Part shown: piece after piece, positions 1 to 5,340 of the stretch
How the letters are laid out: each line of letters opens with the position of its first letter
How positions within the stretch are numbered: the first letter of the stretch is position 1
NCBI GenBank assembly: GCA_023135545.1
Contig: JAGLSY010000293.1
Coordinates: 1 to 5,765, forward strand
Direction of reading: 5' to 3'
DNA: 5,765 nt
Origin: Thermoplasmata archaeon
Lineage (GTDB): Archaea; Thermoplasmatota; Thermoplasmata; SG8-5; JAGLSY01
Made by a program: the position numbers and the translations under genes
Notes under the pieces: model-generated
Databases searched by the model: none
What the model saw: only the letters and a program-made list of their open reading frames with translations
What the model was told of the DNA's origin: nothing

Positions 1-792
1 GTCGACAGAGAGGGTATCATTAACCTGGAGGACTTTTCCAGGTCTTTGAGGGATGATACATCACTTGTCTCCATCGCCATGGGCAATAACGAAATAGGTG
101 TTGTACAGGATATCAAGGAACTCGCAAGGCTGGCCCATGAAAAAGGGGCGGTGCTTCACACGGACGCTGTCCAGGCATTCGGAAAGATACCGATTGACGT
201 CAAGGATATGGGCATTGACCTGCTGTCAATTTCCGGCCACAAGATATACGCCCCCAAGGGAGTCGGAGCCTTGTACATCCGCAAAGGCATCAAGATAGCC
301 AGGGTCAACCACGGCGGAAGCCATGAAAGGGGCCTTAGGTCCGGAACCGAGAATGTCCCGGCGATCGTGGGCTTCGGAAAGGCGGCAGAATTGGCCGGTC
401 AGAGAATGGAGGAGGATGCGGCCAGGGAGAAAAAAATGAGGGACCGCCTCATATATGAAATACTGACGACAGTTCCGGAATCCTACCTCAATGGCCACCA
501 GGAAAAAAGGCTGCCAAACAACGTGAACATCCGCTTCTCCCACATCGAGGGTGAGGCCATCCTTCTTAACATGGATTATCATGGAATAGCGGTCACCACC
601 GGCTCGGCATGCTCTTCCGCATCGCTGGACCCATCCCATGTTATGCTGGCCATCGGGCTGAATCACGAGGAGGCCCATGGTTCGGTAAGGTTGACGCTGG
701 GTAGACAAACCACCGACGAGGAGGTTGAGCGGGTTCTAGAAGTGCTACCAGAGGTTATAGAAAAACTGCGGAAGATGTCGCCGCTGGGATAA
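1..792 (+). CDS. Cysteine desulfurase (NifS/IscS class), 5'-truncated by window edge
   Basis: This is a PLP enzyme that takes sulfur from L-cysteine as an enzyme persulfide for Fe-S cluster assembly and tRNA or cofactor thiolation in the cytoplasm. The frame is open from base 1, so about 264 C-terminal residues are present and roughly 120-130 N-terminal residues lie outside the window. Counting from the first codon, the Schiff-base lysine is about residue 81 in SGHKIYAPKG. The PLP-binding HTDAVQ is near 54-59, GGSHERGLRSGTEN is near 105-118, and the persulfide cysteine is about 204 in GSACSSAS. The Lys-to-Cys spacing (about 123) matches NifS/IscS rather than the SufS/CsdA class. The tail after the cysteine (about 59 residues) is shorter than in E. 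coli IscS, as in many archaeal members. The gene converges on aCPSF1, and no IscU/NifU partner is visible downstream. The family is certain; NifS versus IscS naming is not. Confidence 0.95.
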   Translation, partial: VDREGIINLEDFSRSLRDDTSLVSIAMGNNEIGVVQDIKELARLAHEKGAVLHTDAVQAFGKIPIDVKDMGIDLLSISGHKIYAPKGVGALYIRKGIKIARVNHGGSHERGLRSGTENVPAIVGFGKAAELAGQRMEEDAAREKKMRDRLIYEILTTVPESYLNGHQEKRLPNNVNIRFSHIEGEAILLNMDYHGIAVTTGSACSSASLDPSHVMLAIGLNHEEAHGSVRLTLGRQTTDEEVERVLEVLPEVIEKLRKMSPLG

Positions 793-794
793 TG

Positions 795-806
795 TTTATA
801 GATAAA
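795..806 (+). promoter_or_regulatory. TATA-like box after the cysteine desulfurase stop
   Basis: TTTATAGATAAA starts three bases after the stop codon. It resembles an archaeal TATA box and would place a transcription start near 825. With the hairpin at 948-970 as an end, it would frame a transcript of about 150 nt. There is no independent support, and AT-rich sequence after a stop codon often looks like this. Confidence 0.25.
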
Positions 807-947
807 TTGAGCAAATAGCACATAAGGGGTATTTTCAATGTGCCAATGTAGGGGCCTGCATCATAGTGACGGGGGTCAGAGTGATACTCAACATGGGTCT
901 CAGTGACAAGCATTGTGGTGGGGGGATAGGTAGGTGGGAAAATCATA

Positions 948-970
948 TTGGAGAGTTACTAGCTCTCCAA
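948..970. terminator. Hairpin between convergent genes, possible shared terminator
   Basis: TTGGAGAG (948-955) and CTCTCCAA (963-970) form a perfect 8-bp inverted repeat around a 7-nt loop. It begins 14 nt beyond the aCPSF1 stop on the minus strand, where it is followed by TATGATTTTCCC. On the plus strand it is followed by AT-rich sequence. Placement between two convergent stop codons fits a two-way terminator or 3'-end stabiliser. Archaeal termination depends mainly on U-tracts, which are short here. Confidence 0.5.
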
Positions 971-984
971 AATTCAAGCAAATA

Positions 985-2892
985 TTATTTCAATCTGATG
1001 GTTTCCAAATTCATGGGCGCCCGCGTCTCGAACCCGAATTTCCGATACAAGCTGCTGGCCAGATCCGAACACTTGTACTCTTCTCCATGGCCCACCAGAA
1101 TCTTCTCCGGCCTGGGCTCCAGGCCGTCAATGTAGTTGAGAAGCTGCATGCGGTCTGAATGACCCGAAAAGCCATCGATGACCTCGATGTTCAGGTTGAC
1201 GTTGATTGTTATCCCACCGCCCCTCTCGTTGAGCATTATCTGCTTCCATCCCTTCTGGATCCTCCTTCCGATGGTGCCCTCGGCCTGGTATCCCACGAAT
1301 ATAATCGAATTCTTGGGATTGGGAGCCCATGCCTTGAAGTACTCGAGGACAGGCCCTCCATTCATCATTCCCGCCGTGGCCAACACTATGCACGGCTCTG
1401 GGTCATCACAAATCGTATGCCTCATTTCGTGGCTGTCAACCCTCTTGAAAATCGATGATAGGAAAGGATTCTCGCCCTGCTGGAATATCTGAGTCCTGAG
1501 GGAACTGTTGAGGTATTCTGGATAGGCCGTGTGAATGGCCGTCGCCTCCCAAATCATGCCATCCAGATAGATGGGTACAGTGGGAATTTGCTCGTTGCGC
1601 ATCAGGTCTTCCATGACCAGCATAACTTCCTGGGAACGTCCCACGGCAAAGACAGGGACGATGACCTTGCCCTCCTTTTTCAATGTCCTTTTCAATATAT
1701 CTTTCAGCTGGCTGGATGCATCATGGCGGCTTGGTTGGAGGTCGTGGTATCCGCCATAGGTGGATTCTATGATAATGGCTTCCAGCCTGGGGAACTTGTT
1801 TACAGCGGAGTTGAAGAGCCAGGACTTTTCGAACTTGATGTCCCCGGTGAAGGCGATATTGTACAATCCATCTCCGATATGGAAGTGGCTTGTGGCCGAG
1901 CCGAGAATGTGACCGGCATTCTGGAAAGTGAGTCTAACATCCGGAGAAATATCGGTTGTCTCGCCGTATTTCAAGGTGATACAGCGTTTGACCATCTCCC
2001 GCACGTGGATGGAATCGTATGGGGCCTTTCGTGCCTCGCCGAATGAAACCTTGATGAAATCTATCAAAAGCAGTGACATGAGGTCTCTGGTCGGTGGTGT
2101 GCAGTAGACAGGTCCGTCATAGCCGTATTTATAAAGGACTGGCACCAGTCCGGAATGATCCAGGTGGGCATGGGTGACAACCACGCCATCCAGTGAGTCA
2201 AGGGGCTGGAGTTCCGGCGCGTTGAGAAATGGGTGGACATCATCTGCGGAAGGCATGACGCCGCAGTCTATCAGTATCTTGCTGTCCTTGGTCATGAGTA
2301 GGCTGGCACTCCTTCCAACCTCCCTGTATCCGCCCAGGGCCGTCATCCTGACAAAACTCTCGCCAGATGTTGTTTCCCGGACGAGGCGGCGGCCGTGCTT
2401 TCTTAGGAAATCTACTCTTTCATCCTTGACCGAACGTAGATATTTTCGAACCTCGTTAACTGTTTTTGAAGGAATCGGGGGGGCGCGCACAACCTTGGGA
2501 GCCCAGCCAATCTTCTTCTTCAGGTCGTTCAGGATGACTCCATGCTTGCCTATGACCAATCCAGGTGAAATGGCCTCGATGGTGACTACGCCAGTTTCGT
2601 CATCGAAGAATATGTCGGTTATCTCCGCCTCTTCGGGTATGATGTCGCGGATTTTCTGCTCGGATTCCTCGGCGTGTGATAAAAGTGAAGGGTCTGGCCT
2701 TATGGAGATTCTTCTCCGCAATGCCTGAGCCAGTAATCTTACCATATCGTTGTTGTCTGCGAATTCGTCCATGTTCTTGGTGTATATGACTATGATTGGA
2801 CCTTCGAAATCAATGCTTGTGATGGAGATGCTGGATGGAACTATCTTCCTTATCTCCTTCTCGGCCTCTTCCAGAATCCTCTCTATGGACAT
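985..2892 (-). CDS. KH-domain beta-CASP ribonuclease aCPSF1/FttA, transcription termination factor
   Basis: This is the archaeal CPSF73-like endo/5'-3' exoribonuclease, known to cleave nascent RNA after U-rich sites and release RNA polymerase. Residues are numbered from the ATG at 2892. Two N-terminal KH-like domains (about 1-70 and 75-140, with GKHG at 115-118) precede the metallo-beta-lactamase core: HAHLDH 241-246, His328 in NAGHILGSA, Asp351 in FTGD. The beta-CASP insert starts at IIESTYGG (Glu376), with His578 in FSGHSD and His602 in VGHGEE. All metal ligands are present. The length of 635 aa equals the usual 635-650. A GTG at 2901 would add three residues, but as I recall the family starts close to M-(S/T)-(I/V)-E-x-I-L, so the ATG is preferred. 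No SD is visible. The gene follows proteasome beta by about 30 nt, so co-transcription and translational coupling are likely. Confidence 0.96.
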   Translation of the reverse strand: MSIERILEEAEKEIRKIVPSSISITSIDFEGPIIVIYTKNMDEFADNNDMVRLLAQALRRRISIRPDPSLLSHAEESEQKIRDIIPEEAEITDIFFDDETGVVTIEAISPGLVIGKHGVILNDLKKKIGWAPKVVRAPPIPSKTVNEVRKYLRSVKDERVDFLRKHGRRLVRETTSGESFVRMTALGGYREVGRSASLLMTKDSKILIDCGVMPSADDVHPFLNAPELQPLDSLDGVVVTHAHLDHSGLVPVLYKYGYDGPVYCTPPTRDLMSLLLIDFIKVSFGEARKAPYDSIHVREMVKRCITLKYGETTDISPDVRLTFQNAGHILGSATSHFHIGDGLYNIAFTGDIKFEKSWLFNSAVNKFPRLEAIIIESTYGGYHDLQPSRHDASSQLKDILKRTLKKEGKVIVPVFAVGRSQEVMLVMEDLMRNEQIPTVPIYLDGMIWEATAIHTAYPEYLNSSLRTQIFQQGENPFLSSIFKRVDSHEMRHTICDDPEPCIVLATAGMMNGGPVLEYFKAWAPNPKNSIIFVGYQAEGTIGRRIQKGWKQIMLNERGGGITINVNLNIEVIDGFSGHSDRMQLLNYIDGLEPRPEKILVGHGEEYKCSDLASSLYRKFGFETRAPMNLETIRLK

Positions 2893-2924
2893 AGTATTCA
2901 CAACTCTTTATCTGATTGGTTAAG

Positions 2925-3566
2925 CTATTTCAGCTTCATCTTGGTTATTCTTTTCTCTACTTCCTCGTCGCTTAACTCCTTGAATCCCTTTGAGGAGATC
3001 ATAGCGACACTGATACCGTTCCCGGAGGCAGAGTCTCTCTTAATCGCTGCGTGAAGGCCCCTGATAGCGAGGTCCGCGCCCTCGTCCAAGCTAATTCCCA
3101 TCTTGAAATGGTCCTCCAGAACACCGTAAACGTAAGGGGAGCCAGAACCGGTGGTCACATAATCGTCAGGTATGGAGCCGCCGGCGGCATCAAGAGAATA
3201 TACATGGTTACCGTCGATATCGACCCCGGCCACTATCAGTTGAACCCAGTAAGGATAGAACTTGCGACCGTTCAGTATATTGGCCAGCAGGGTCGAGGCT
3301 GCCACGAGGGGCATCGGGCTCTTGTGCTTCATCCTGTAAAGCTCTGCCTCCGCCCTGAGGTATCTGGCAAGAACCTGGGCGTCTCCGACCAGGCCTGCGA
3401 CCGTAAGACCTATGTTCTCATCTATCTTGAACAGCTTCTGGGTCTTTTTATGCGCAATGAGGGTTCCCATGGTCGCCCTGTGTTCCGTTGCTATGACCAC
3501 TCCATCCTTGCACGTCAGGCCAACTGTCGTCGTCCCTTTCTTCAAATTGCTTTTTTCAGTATCCAT
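2925..3566 (-). CDS. psmB: Archaeal 20S proteasome beta subunit
   Basis: This is the catalytic subunit of the 20S core particle, an N-terminal threonine hydrolase assembled as inner heptameric rings with alpha subunits (not in this window). The frame stays open upstream to 3668, but homologues carry only a short propeptide before the autocleavage site KKG|TTTVG. Starting at ATG 3566 gives an 11-residue propeptide and a 202-residue mature chain. ATG 3578 would give 15 propeptide residues. In mature numbering, Thr1, Glu17 and Lys33 are all present, as in the Thermoplasma enzyme, followed by AGLVGDAQ, SLDAAGG, TGSGSP and RDSASG. A TATA-like ATATTATAT at 3590-3598 is centred about 27 bases upstream of 3566, which fits a leaderless transcript from that ATG. 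JAMM lies upstream and aCPSF1 directly downstream. The subunit identity is certain; the exact start is not. Confidence 0.97.
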   Translation of the reverse strand: MDTEKSNLKKGTTTVGLTCKDGVVIATEHRATMGTLIAHKKTQKLFKIDENIGLTVAGLVGDAQVLARYLRAEAELYRMKHKSPMPLVAASTLLANILNGRKFYPYWVQLIVAGVDIDGNHVYSLDAAGGSIPDDYVTTGSGSPYVYGVLEDHFKMGISLDEGADLAIRGLHAAIKRDSASGNGISVAMISSKGFKELSDEEVEKRITKMKLK

Positions 3567-3589
3567 GTAATCACTCATCCAAAATGTCG

Positions 3590-3598
3590 ATATAATAT
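3590..3598 (-). promoter_or_regulatory. TATA-like box for psmB (proximal)
   Basis: Read on the minus strand this is ATATTATAT. Its centre is about 27-28 nt before the ATG at 3566, the usual archaeal TATA-to-start distance, so it predicts a leaderless mRNA beginning at that codon. No good SD precedes either candidate psmB ATG, which agrees. Confidence 0.5.
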
Positions 3599-3602
3599 GG
3601 AA

Positions 3603-3614
3603 GCGGTAAACCGC
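3603..3614. promoter_or_regulatory. Palindrome GCGGTAAACCGC, possible operator upstream of psmB
   Basis: This is a perfect 5-2-5 inverted repeat (GCGGT-AA-ACCGC) lying 4 bp upstream of the proximal TATA-like box, in the position of the TFB recognition element. It is also downstream of the distal TATA-like box. A dimeric regulator bound here could block TFB/TBP at the proximal promoter or polymerase from the distal one. Function is inferred from position only. Confidence 0.35.
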
Positions 3615-3662
3615 ACACTCCTCCATTTTGTCTATGATAACAACTACATTAGGCATACAAAT

Positions 3663-3672
3663 AGACATATAT
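3663..3672 (-). promoter_or_regulatory. TATA-like box for psmB (distal)
   Basis: The minus-strand sequence ATTATATATG predicts a start near 3641 and a leader of about 75 nt to ATG 3566. It overlaps the first ATG of the open frame at 3668, which argues against that codon being the translation start. It could act instead of, or in addition to, the proximal box. Confidence 0.4.
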
Positions 3673-3711
3673 AATCGTTTCTGAGACTTGAGGCGGATTC
3701 TTAAATTACAT

Positions 3712-3727
3712 CCAGAGTAATCTCTGG
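3712..3727 (-). terminator. Hairpin after the JAMM gene, possible terminator
   Basis: CCAGAG-TAAT-CTCTGG is a perfect 6-bp stem with a 4-nt loop, 8 nt past the JAMM stop codon on the minus strand. The following sequence (ATGTAATTTAAG) has only a short T run, so termination may be partial and some readthrough into psmB is possible. Confidence 0.35.
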
Positions 3728-3735
3728 GCAGATTA

Positions 3736-4113
3736 CTAGATAACTTCGATAGCTATCTCGGCGCCTTTCCTGTCATACACCTTCCAGGACTCGAAAGAAT
3801 ATGGATAATGGGCTATTATGTGAACCGAGCCATATCCGGAAAACAGGTTGATATCCGCCTCTGACGGGCGGGCACTGGGTCCGGGGTGGGAATGGGCCGT
3901 GCCCACTATTGAAAAGTCTATTGGGAGCATATGGAGCCTCAATATTGCACTTCTGTTGCCGGATAAAGTGCCGGGAACCAACAGAACCTCCGTGATGATT
4001 CCATCTTCTCCCCTCAGGACACAGACAAACTCGTTGGGGTGGGTGTTCTTGGCCGATGCCATAATCATCTCTATTACAGAAGATAATATTGAATGAATTT
4101 TCTTGCGAGCCAT
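3736..4113 (-). CDS. JAMM/MPN+ metalloprotease, predicted desampylase
   Basis: This is a zinc isopeptidase of the JAB1/MPN/Mov34 family. Archaeal members such as HvJAMM1 of Haloferax remove ubiquitin-like SAMP proteins from targets; eukaryotic relatives include Rpn11 of the proteasome lid. The 125-residue chain has the complete JAMM signature: Glu28 in NEFVCVL, His74 and His76 in AHSHPG, then exactly seven residues to Ser84 and two more to Asp87. It is a single compact domain with no signal peptide or membrane segment. The ATG at 4113 has a GAGG SD (4120-4123) that overlaps the NAD kinase stop codon, with an 8-nt gap, so the two genes are almost certainly co-transcribed and translationally coupled. 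Position just upstream of psmB supports a role in protein-tag removal linked to degradation. SAMP specificity is inferred; small-molecule JAMM substrates are a less likely alternative. Confidence 0.9.
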   Translation of the reverse strand: MARKKIHSILSSVIEMIMASAKNTHPNEFVCVLRGEDGIITEVLLVPGTLSGNRSAILRLHMLPIDFSIVGTAHSHPGPSARPSEADINLFSGYGSVHIIAHYPYSFESWKVYDRKGAEIAIEVI

Positions 4114-4121
4114 GATAATCC

Positions 4122-4925
4122 TCAGATCGATAAAATTTCCCAGACCTTGTCGTAAAAACTCTTGCCGAACTGCACGAACCTGGAGCGCTTCTCCGACATT
4201 GTGAATATGACCGAATCATCTGGGCCTACCTCTATTTCCTCCTGGCCGTCCAGAACCAGGACGCAGTCCCTCTCCTTCACCGGCTTGATCTCAATTCTGC
4301 TTTTTGCGGGAACGACTATGGGTCTAGCTGATAACTTGAAAGGGGCTATGGGCGCTATAACAAAGGCCTCGACCTGAGGATCAATTATCGGCCCACCTAC
4401 ACTCAGGGAATAACAAGTCGAGCCTGTGGATGTGGCCACAATGATCCCATCGGCCCTGATGCACATGGCCTGCTCCCCGTCCACCCATATCTCGAAATCA
4501 CGCATCTTGGAAATGTGGGAGGTGTGGATAACACCCTCGTTGGTGCAGTCAAAAAGCCTGGTTTTATTAAGGCACACCCTCAGCCTGATTCTCTCCTCGA
4601 CATCAAACCGGCCCTCCTTGATGCGGGTTATCATAGCGTCCATTTCTTCTATGTCAATTGAAGTTAAAAATCCCACCATGCCAGCGTTGATACCGGCAAT
4701 CGGAGAATCGTTCTTGTGAAGGGCCTTCAGTATCGTGCCGTCTCCACCGATGGTTATCAAAACATCGACCTGTAGCTCCTCGATGGGTTTGCCCGGCCTG
4801 CCCAGAAGGGATGCCAGGTCATTCTCCAGAGCGATATCTGCATCCGGACCGAAGATATCCATGGTCCTGTTGGCAATTTCTACAACGTCCCTGGCCTTGG
4901 GATTGGCCATCAAGCCGATTTTCAT
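4122..4925 (-). CDS. nadK: NAD kinase (ATP/polyphosphate-dependent NAD+ phosphorylation)
   Basis: This cytoplasmic enzyme phosphorylates NAD+ to NADP+ and controls the NADP(H) pool. The 267-residue protein has the family motifs in order: GGDGTILKAL from residue 60 (catalytic Asp62), GINAGMVGFLTSID at 78-91, TNEG at 128-131, and the ATSTGSTCYSLSVGGPII region at 164-181, with the C-terminal beta domain behind it. It is a stand-alone kinase, unlike the inositol monophosphatase-NAD kinase fusion of some methanogens. The motif usually reads TPTGSTAYSLSAGGP; here Ser replaces Pro, Cys replaces Ala and Val replaces Ala, while the core GST-YSLS-GGP is kept. The ATG at 4925 is preceded by GGAGG (4932-4936) at 6-nt spacing, so the start is secure. 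It heads a transcript with the JAMM gene, from a probable promoter at about 4983-4993. Confidence 0.95.
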   Translation of the reverse strand: MKIGLMANPKARDVVEIANRTMDIFGPDADIALENDLASLLGRPGKPIEELQVDVLITIGGDGTILKALHKNDSPIAGINAGMVGFLTSIDIEEMDAMITRIKEGRFDVEERIRLRVCLNKTRLFDCTNEGVIHTSHISKMRDFEIWVDGEQAMCIRADGIIVATSTGSTCYSLSVGGPIIDPQVEAFVIAPIAPFKLSARPIVVPAKSRIEIKPVKERDCVLVLDGQEEIEVGPDDSVIFTMSEKRSRFVQFGKSFYDKVWEILSI

Positions 4926-4936
4926 TATTGTCCTCC

Positions 4937-4968
4937 GTCAATCCTACTTTTCTCACTGCCTGATTGAC
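4937..4968 (-). promoter_or_regulatory. Inverted repeat GTCAATC...GATTGAC ahead of the nadK SD
   Basis: GTCAATC (4937-4943) and GATTGAC (4962-4968) are perfect 7-bp inverted arms separated by 18 bases. The inner arm directly abuts the GGAGG SD of nadK, and the outer arm falls near the transcription start predicted from the TATA-like box. It could be an operator over the start site or, if transcription starts further upstream, a leader stem. No regulator is identified. Confidence 0.35.
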
Positions 4969-4982
4969 AGAGGTAATACCGG

Positions 4983-4993
4983 CATAAATAATT
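4983..4993 (-). promoter_or_regulatory. TATA-like box for nadK-JAMM
   Basis: The minus-strand sequence AATTATTTATG lies in an AT-rich spacer and predicts transcription start near 4961, giving a leader of about 35 nt that includes the strong nadK SD. It is the best candidate in the 128-base gap between the basic protein gene and nadK. Confidence 0.4.
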
Positions 4994-5053
4994 ATCTTAA
5001 TTTCTGTAAATTGATAATTTGTATCGATTAGTTCGGAAACAATTAAACTGACT

Positions 5054-5299
5054 CTAACCAAAAATATTAGAAAGGCCAGGAATGGAAATTCCCTGGCCCT
5101 TTATGAACTCCCTTATGCTGAATGTCACCTCGTAGGCCTCGGCAAGCTCGTTGGCCATCTTCTTGTCCATTCCGGCCTTTCTCATACCTTTCTTCAATGC
5201 CCTTGCCGATTTCTTGGCCTTTCGCTTGAACTTCATGTAGGTGAACGTGAACCTGGCCAGAAGGCCAGGTGCCTTGCAAAGGACGATCAATGCGGTCAT
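5054..5299 (-). CDS. Small basic protein of unknown function
   Basis: I do not recognise a family. From the ATG at 5299 the protein has 81 residues with about 17 Lys/Arg against 5 Asp/Glu. A short hydrophobic N-terminus (MTALIVLCKAPGLLARF) is followed by a Lys/Arg-rich helix (about 22-40), a helical hairpin with GMDKKMANELAEAY (about 43-56), and a Gly/Ile/Pro tail. Residues 35-57 resemble residues 47-69 of the upstream acidic protein. The start is uncertain. A TTG at 5344 would overlap the upstream stop by 4 nt (TTGA) and give 96 residues, and a GTG at 5329 is also possible. No start has a well-spaced SD; AGGTG sits only 2 nt before ATG 5299. Expression by coupling to the upstream gene is likely. 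Nucleic-acid, membrane-surface or partner-protein binding would suit the charge, but this is a guess. Confidence 0.7.
   Translation of the reverse strand: MTALIVLCKAPGLLARFTFTYMKFKRKAKKSARALKKGMRKAGMDKKMANELAEAYEVTFSIREFIKGQGISIPGLSNIFG
5071..5102 (-). terminator. Terminator-like hairpin inside the last codons of the basic protein gene
   Basis: GGCCAGGAAT (5074-5083) and ATTCC-C-TGGCC (5088-5098) pair over 10 bp with one bulged base around a 4-nt loop. AAA/TTT extends the stem on the outside past a second bulge. On the minus-strand transcript the stem is followed by TTTCTAATATTTTTGG, a U-rich stretch that runs up to the stop codon at 5054-5056. It looks like an intrinsic terminator, although it is still within the coding frame. 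Confidence 0.45.
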
Positions 5300-5340
5300 T
5301 GCACCTTCATTTGGCGGCGTGTTTATCACTCCTATCAAGC

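Larger units (their letters stand above)
793..984. other. Convergent intergenic spacer
   Basis: This spacer lies between the stop codons of two convergent genes. It is AT-rich at both ends. In the middle are three AGTGA(C/T) repeats (865, 880, 902), two CAATGT repeats (836, 844) and a G-rich tract at 915-938 with four or more GG runs. A hairpin sits at 948-970. An ATG at 838 opens a 22-codon frame ending at 906 with an AAGGGG 8 nt upstream, but nothing else supports it as a gene. No tRNA signature (such as GGTTCGAATCC) and no clear C/D-box pair was found. Confidence 0.6.

Noticed and set aside
1..6. SalI-type site GTCGAC at the window edge, possible cloning junction
   Set aside because: The bases encode Val-Asp in frame with the cysteine desulfurase, where a V-D-x-x-G-x-I segment is normal, so natural sequence explains it.
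226..708. 160-codon minus-strand open frame
   Set aside because: It is opposite the cysteine desulfurase, which has clear PLP and cysteine motifs.
1024..1046. tRNA T-arm-like GGTTCGAGAC on the minus strand
   Set aside because: It is inside the last codons of aCPSF1 (FGFETRAP) and there is no matching acceptor, D or anticodon arm.
1531..2046. Long open frame (171 codons) on the plus strand
   Set aside because: It is antisense to the beta-lactamase and beta-CASP core of aCPSF1, whose catalytic motifs are intact; the translation has no recognisable domain.
2174..2728. 184-codon plus-strand open frame
   Set aside because: It is antisense to the KH domains and first metal-binding motif of aCPSF1, and is Ser/Arg-rich as expected from a reverse-strand shadow.
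3051..3674. 207-codon open frame on the plus strand
   Set aside because: It lies opposite psmB and its promoter region and is explained by codon bias of the real gene; composition is unlike a folded protein.
3748..3757. Perfect palindrome GATAGCTATC
   Set aside because: It lies in JAMM coding sequence (AIE codons), is short, and has no promoter context; likely chance.
3773..4219. 148-codon minus-strand frame across the nadK-JAMM junction
   Set aside because: It is a shifted frame over two well-supported genes with no recognisable motif.
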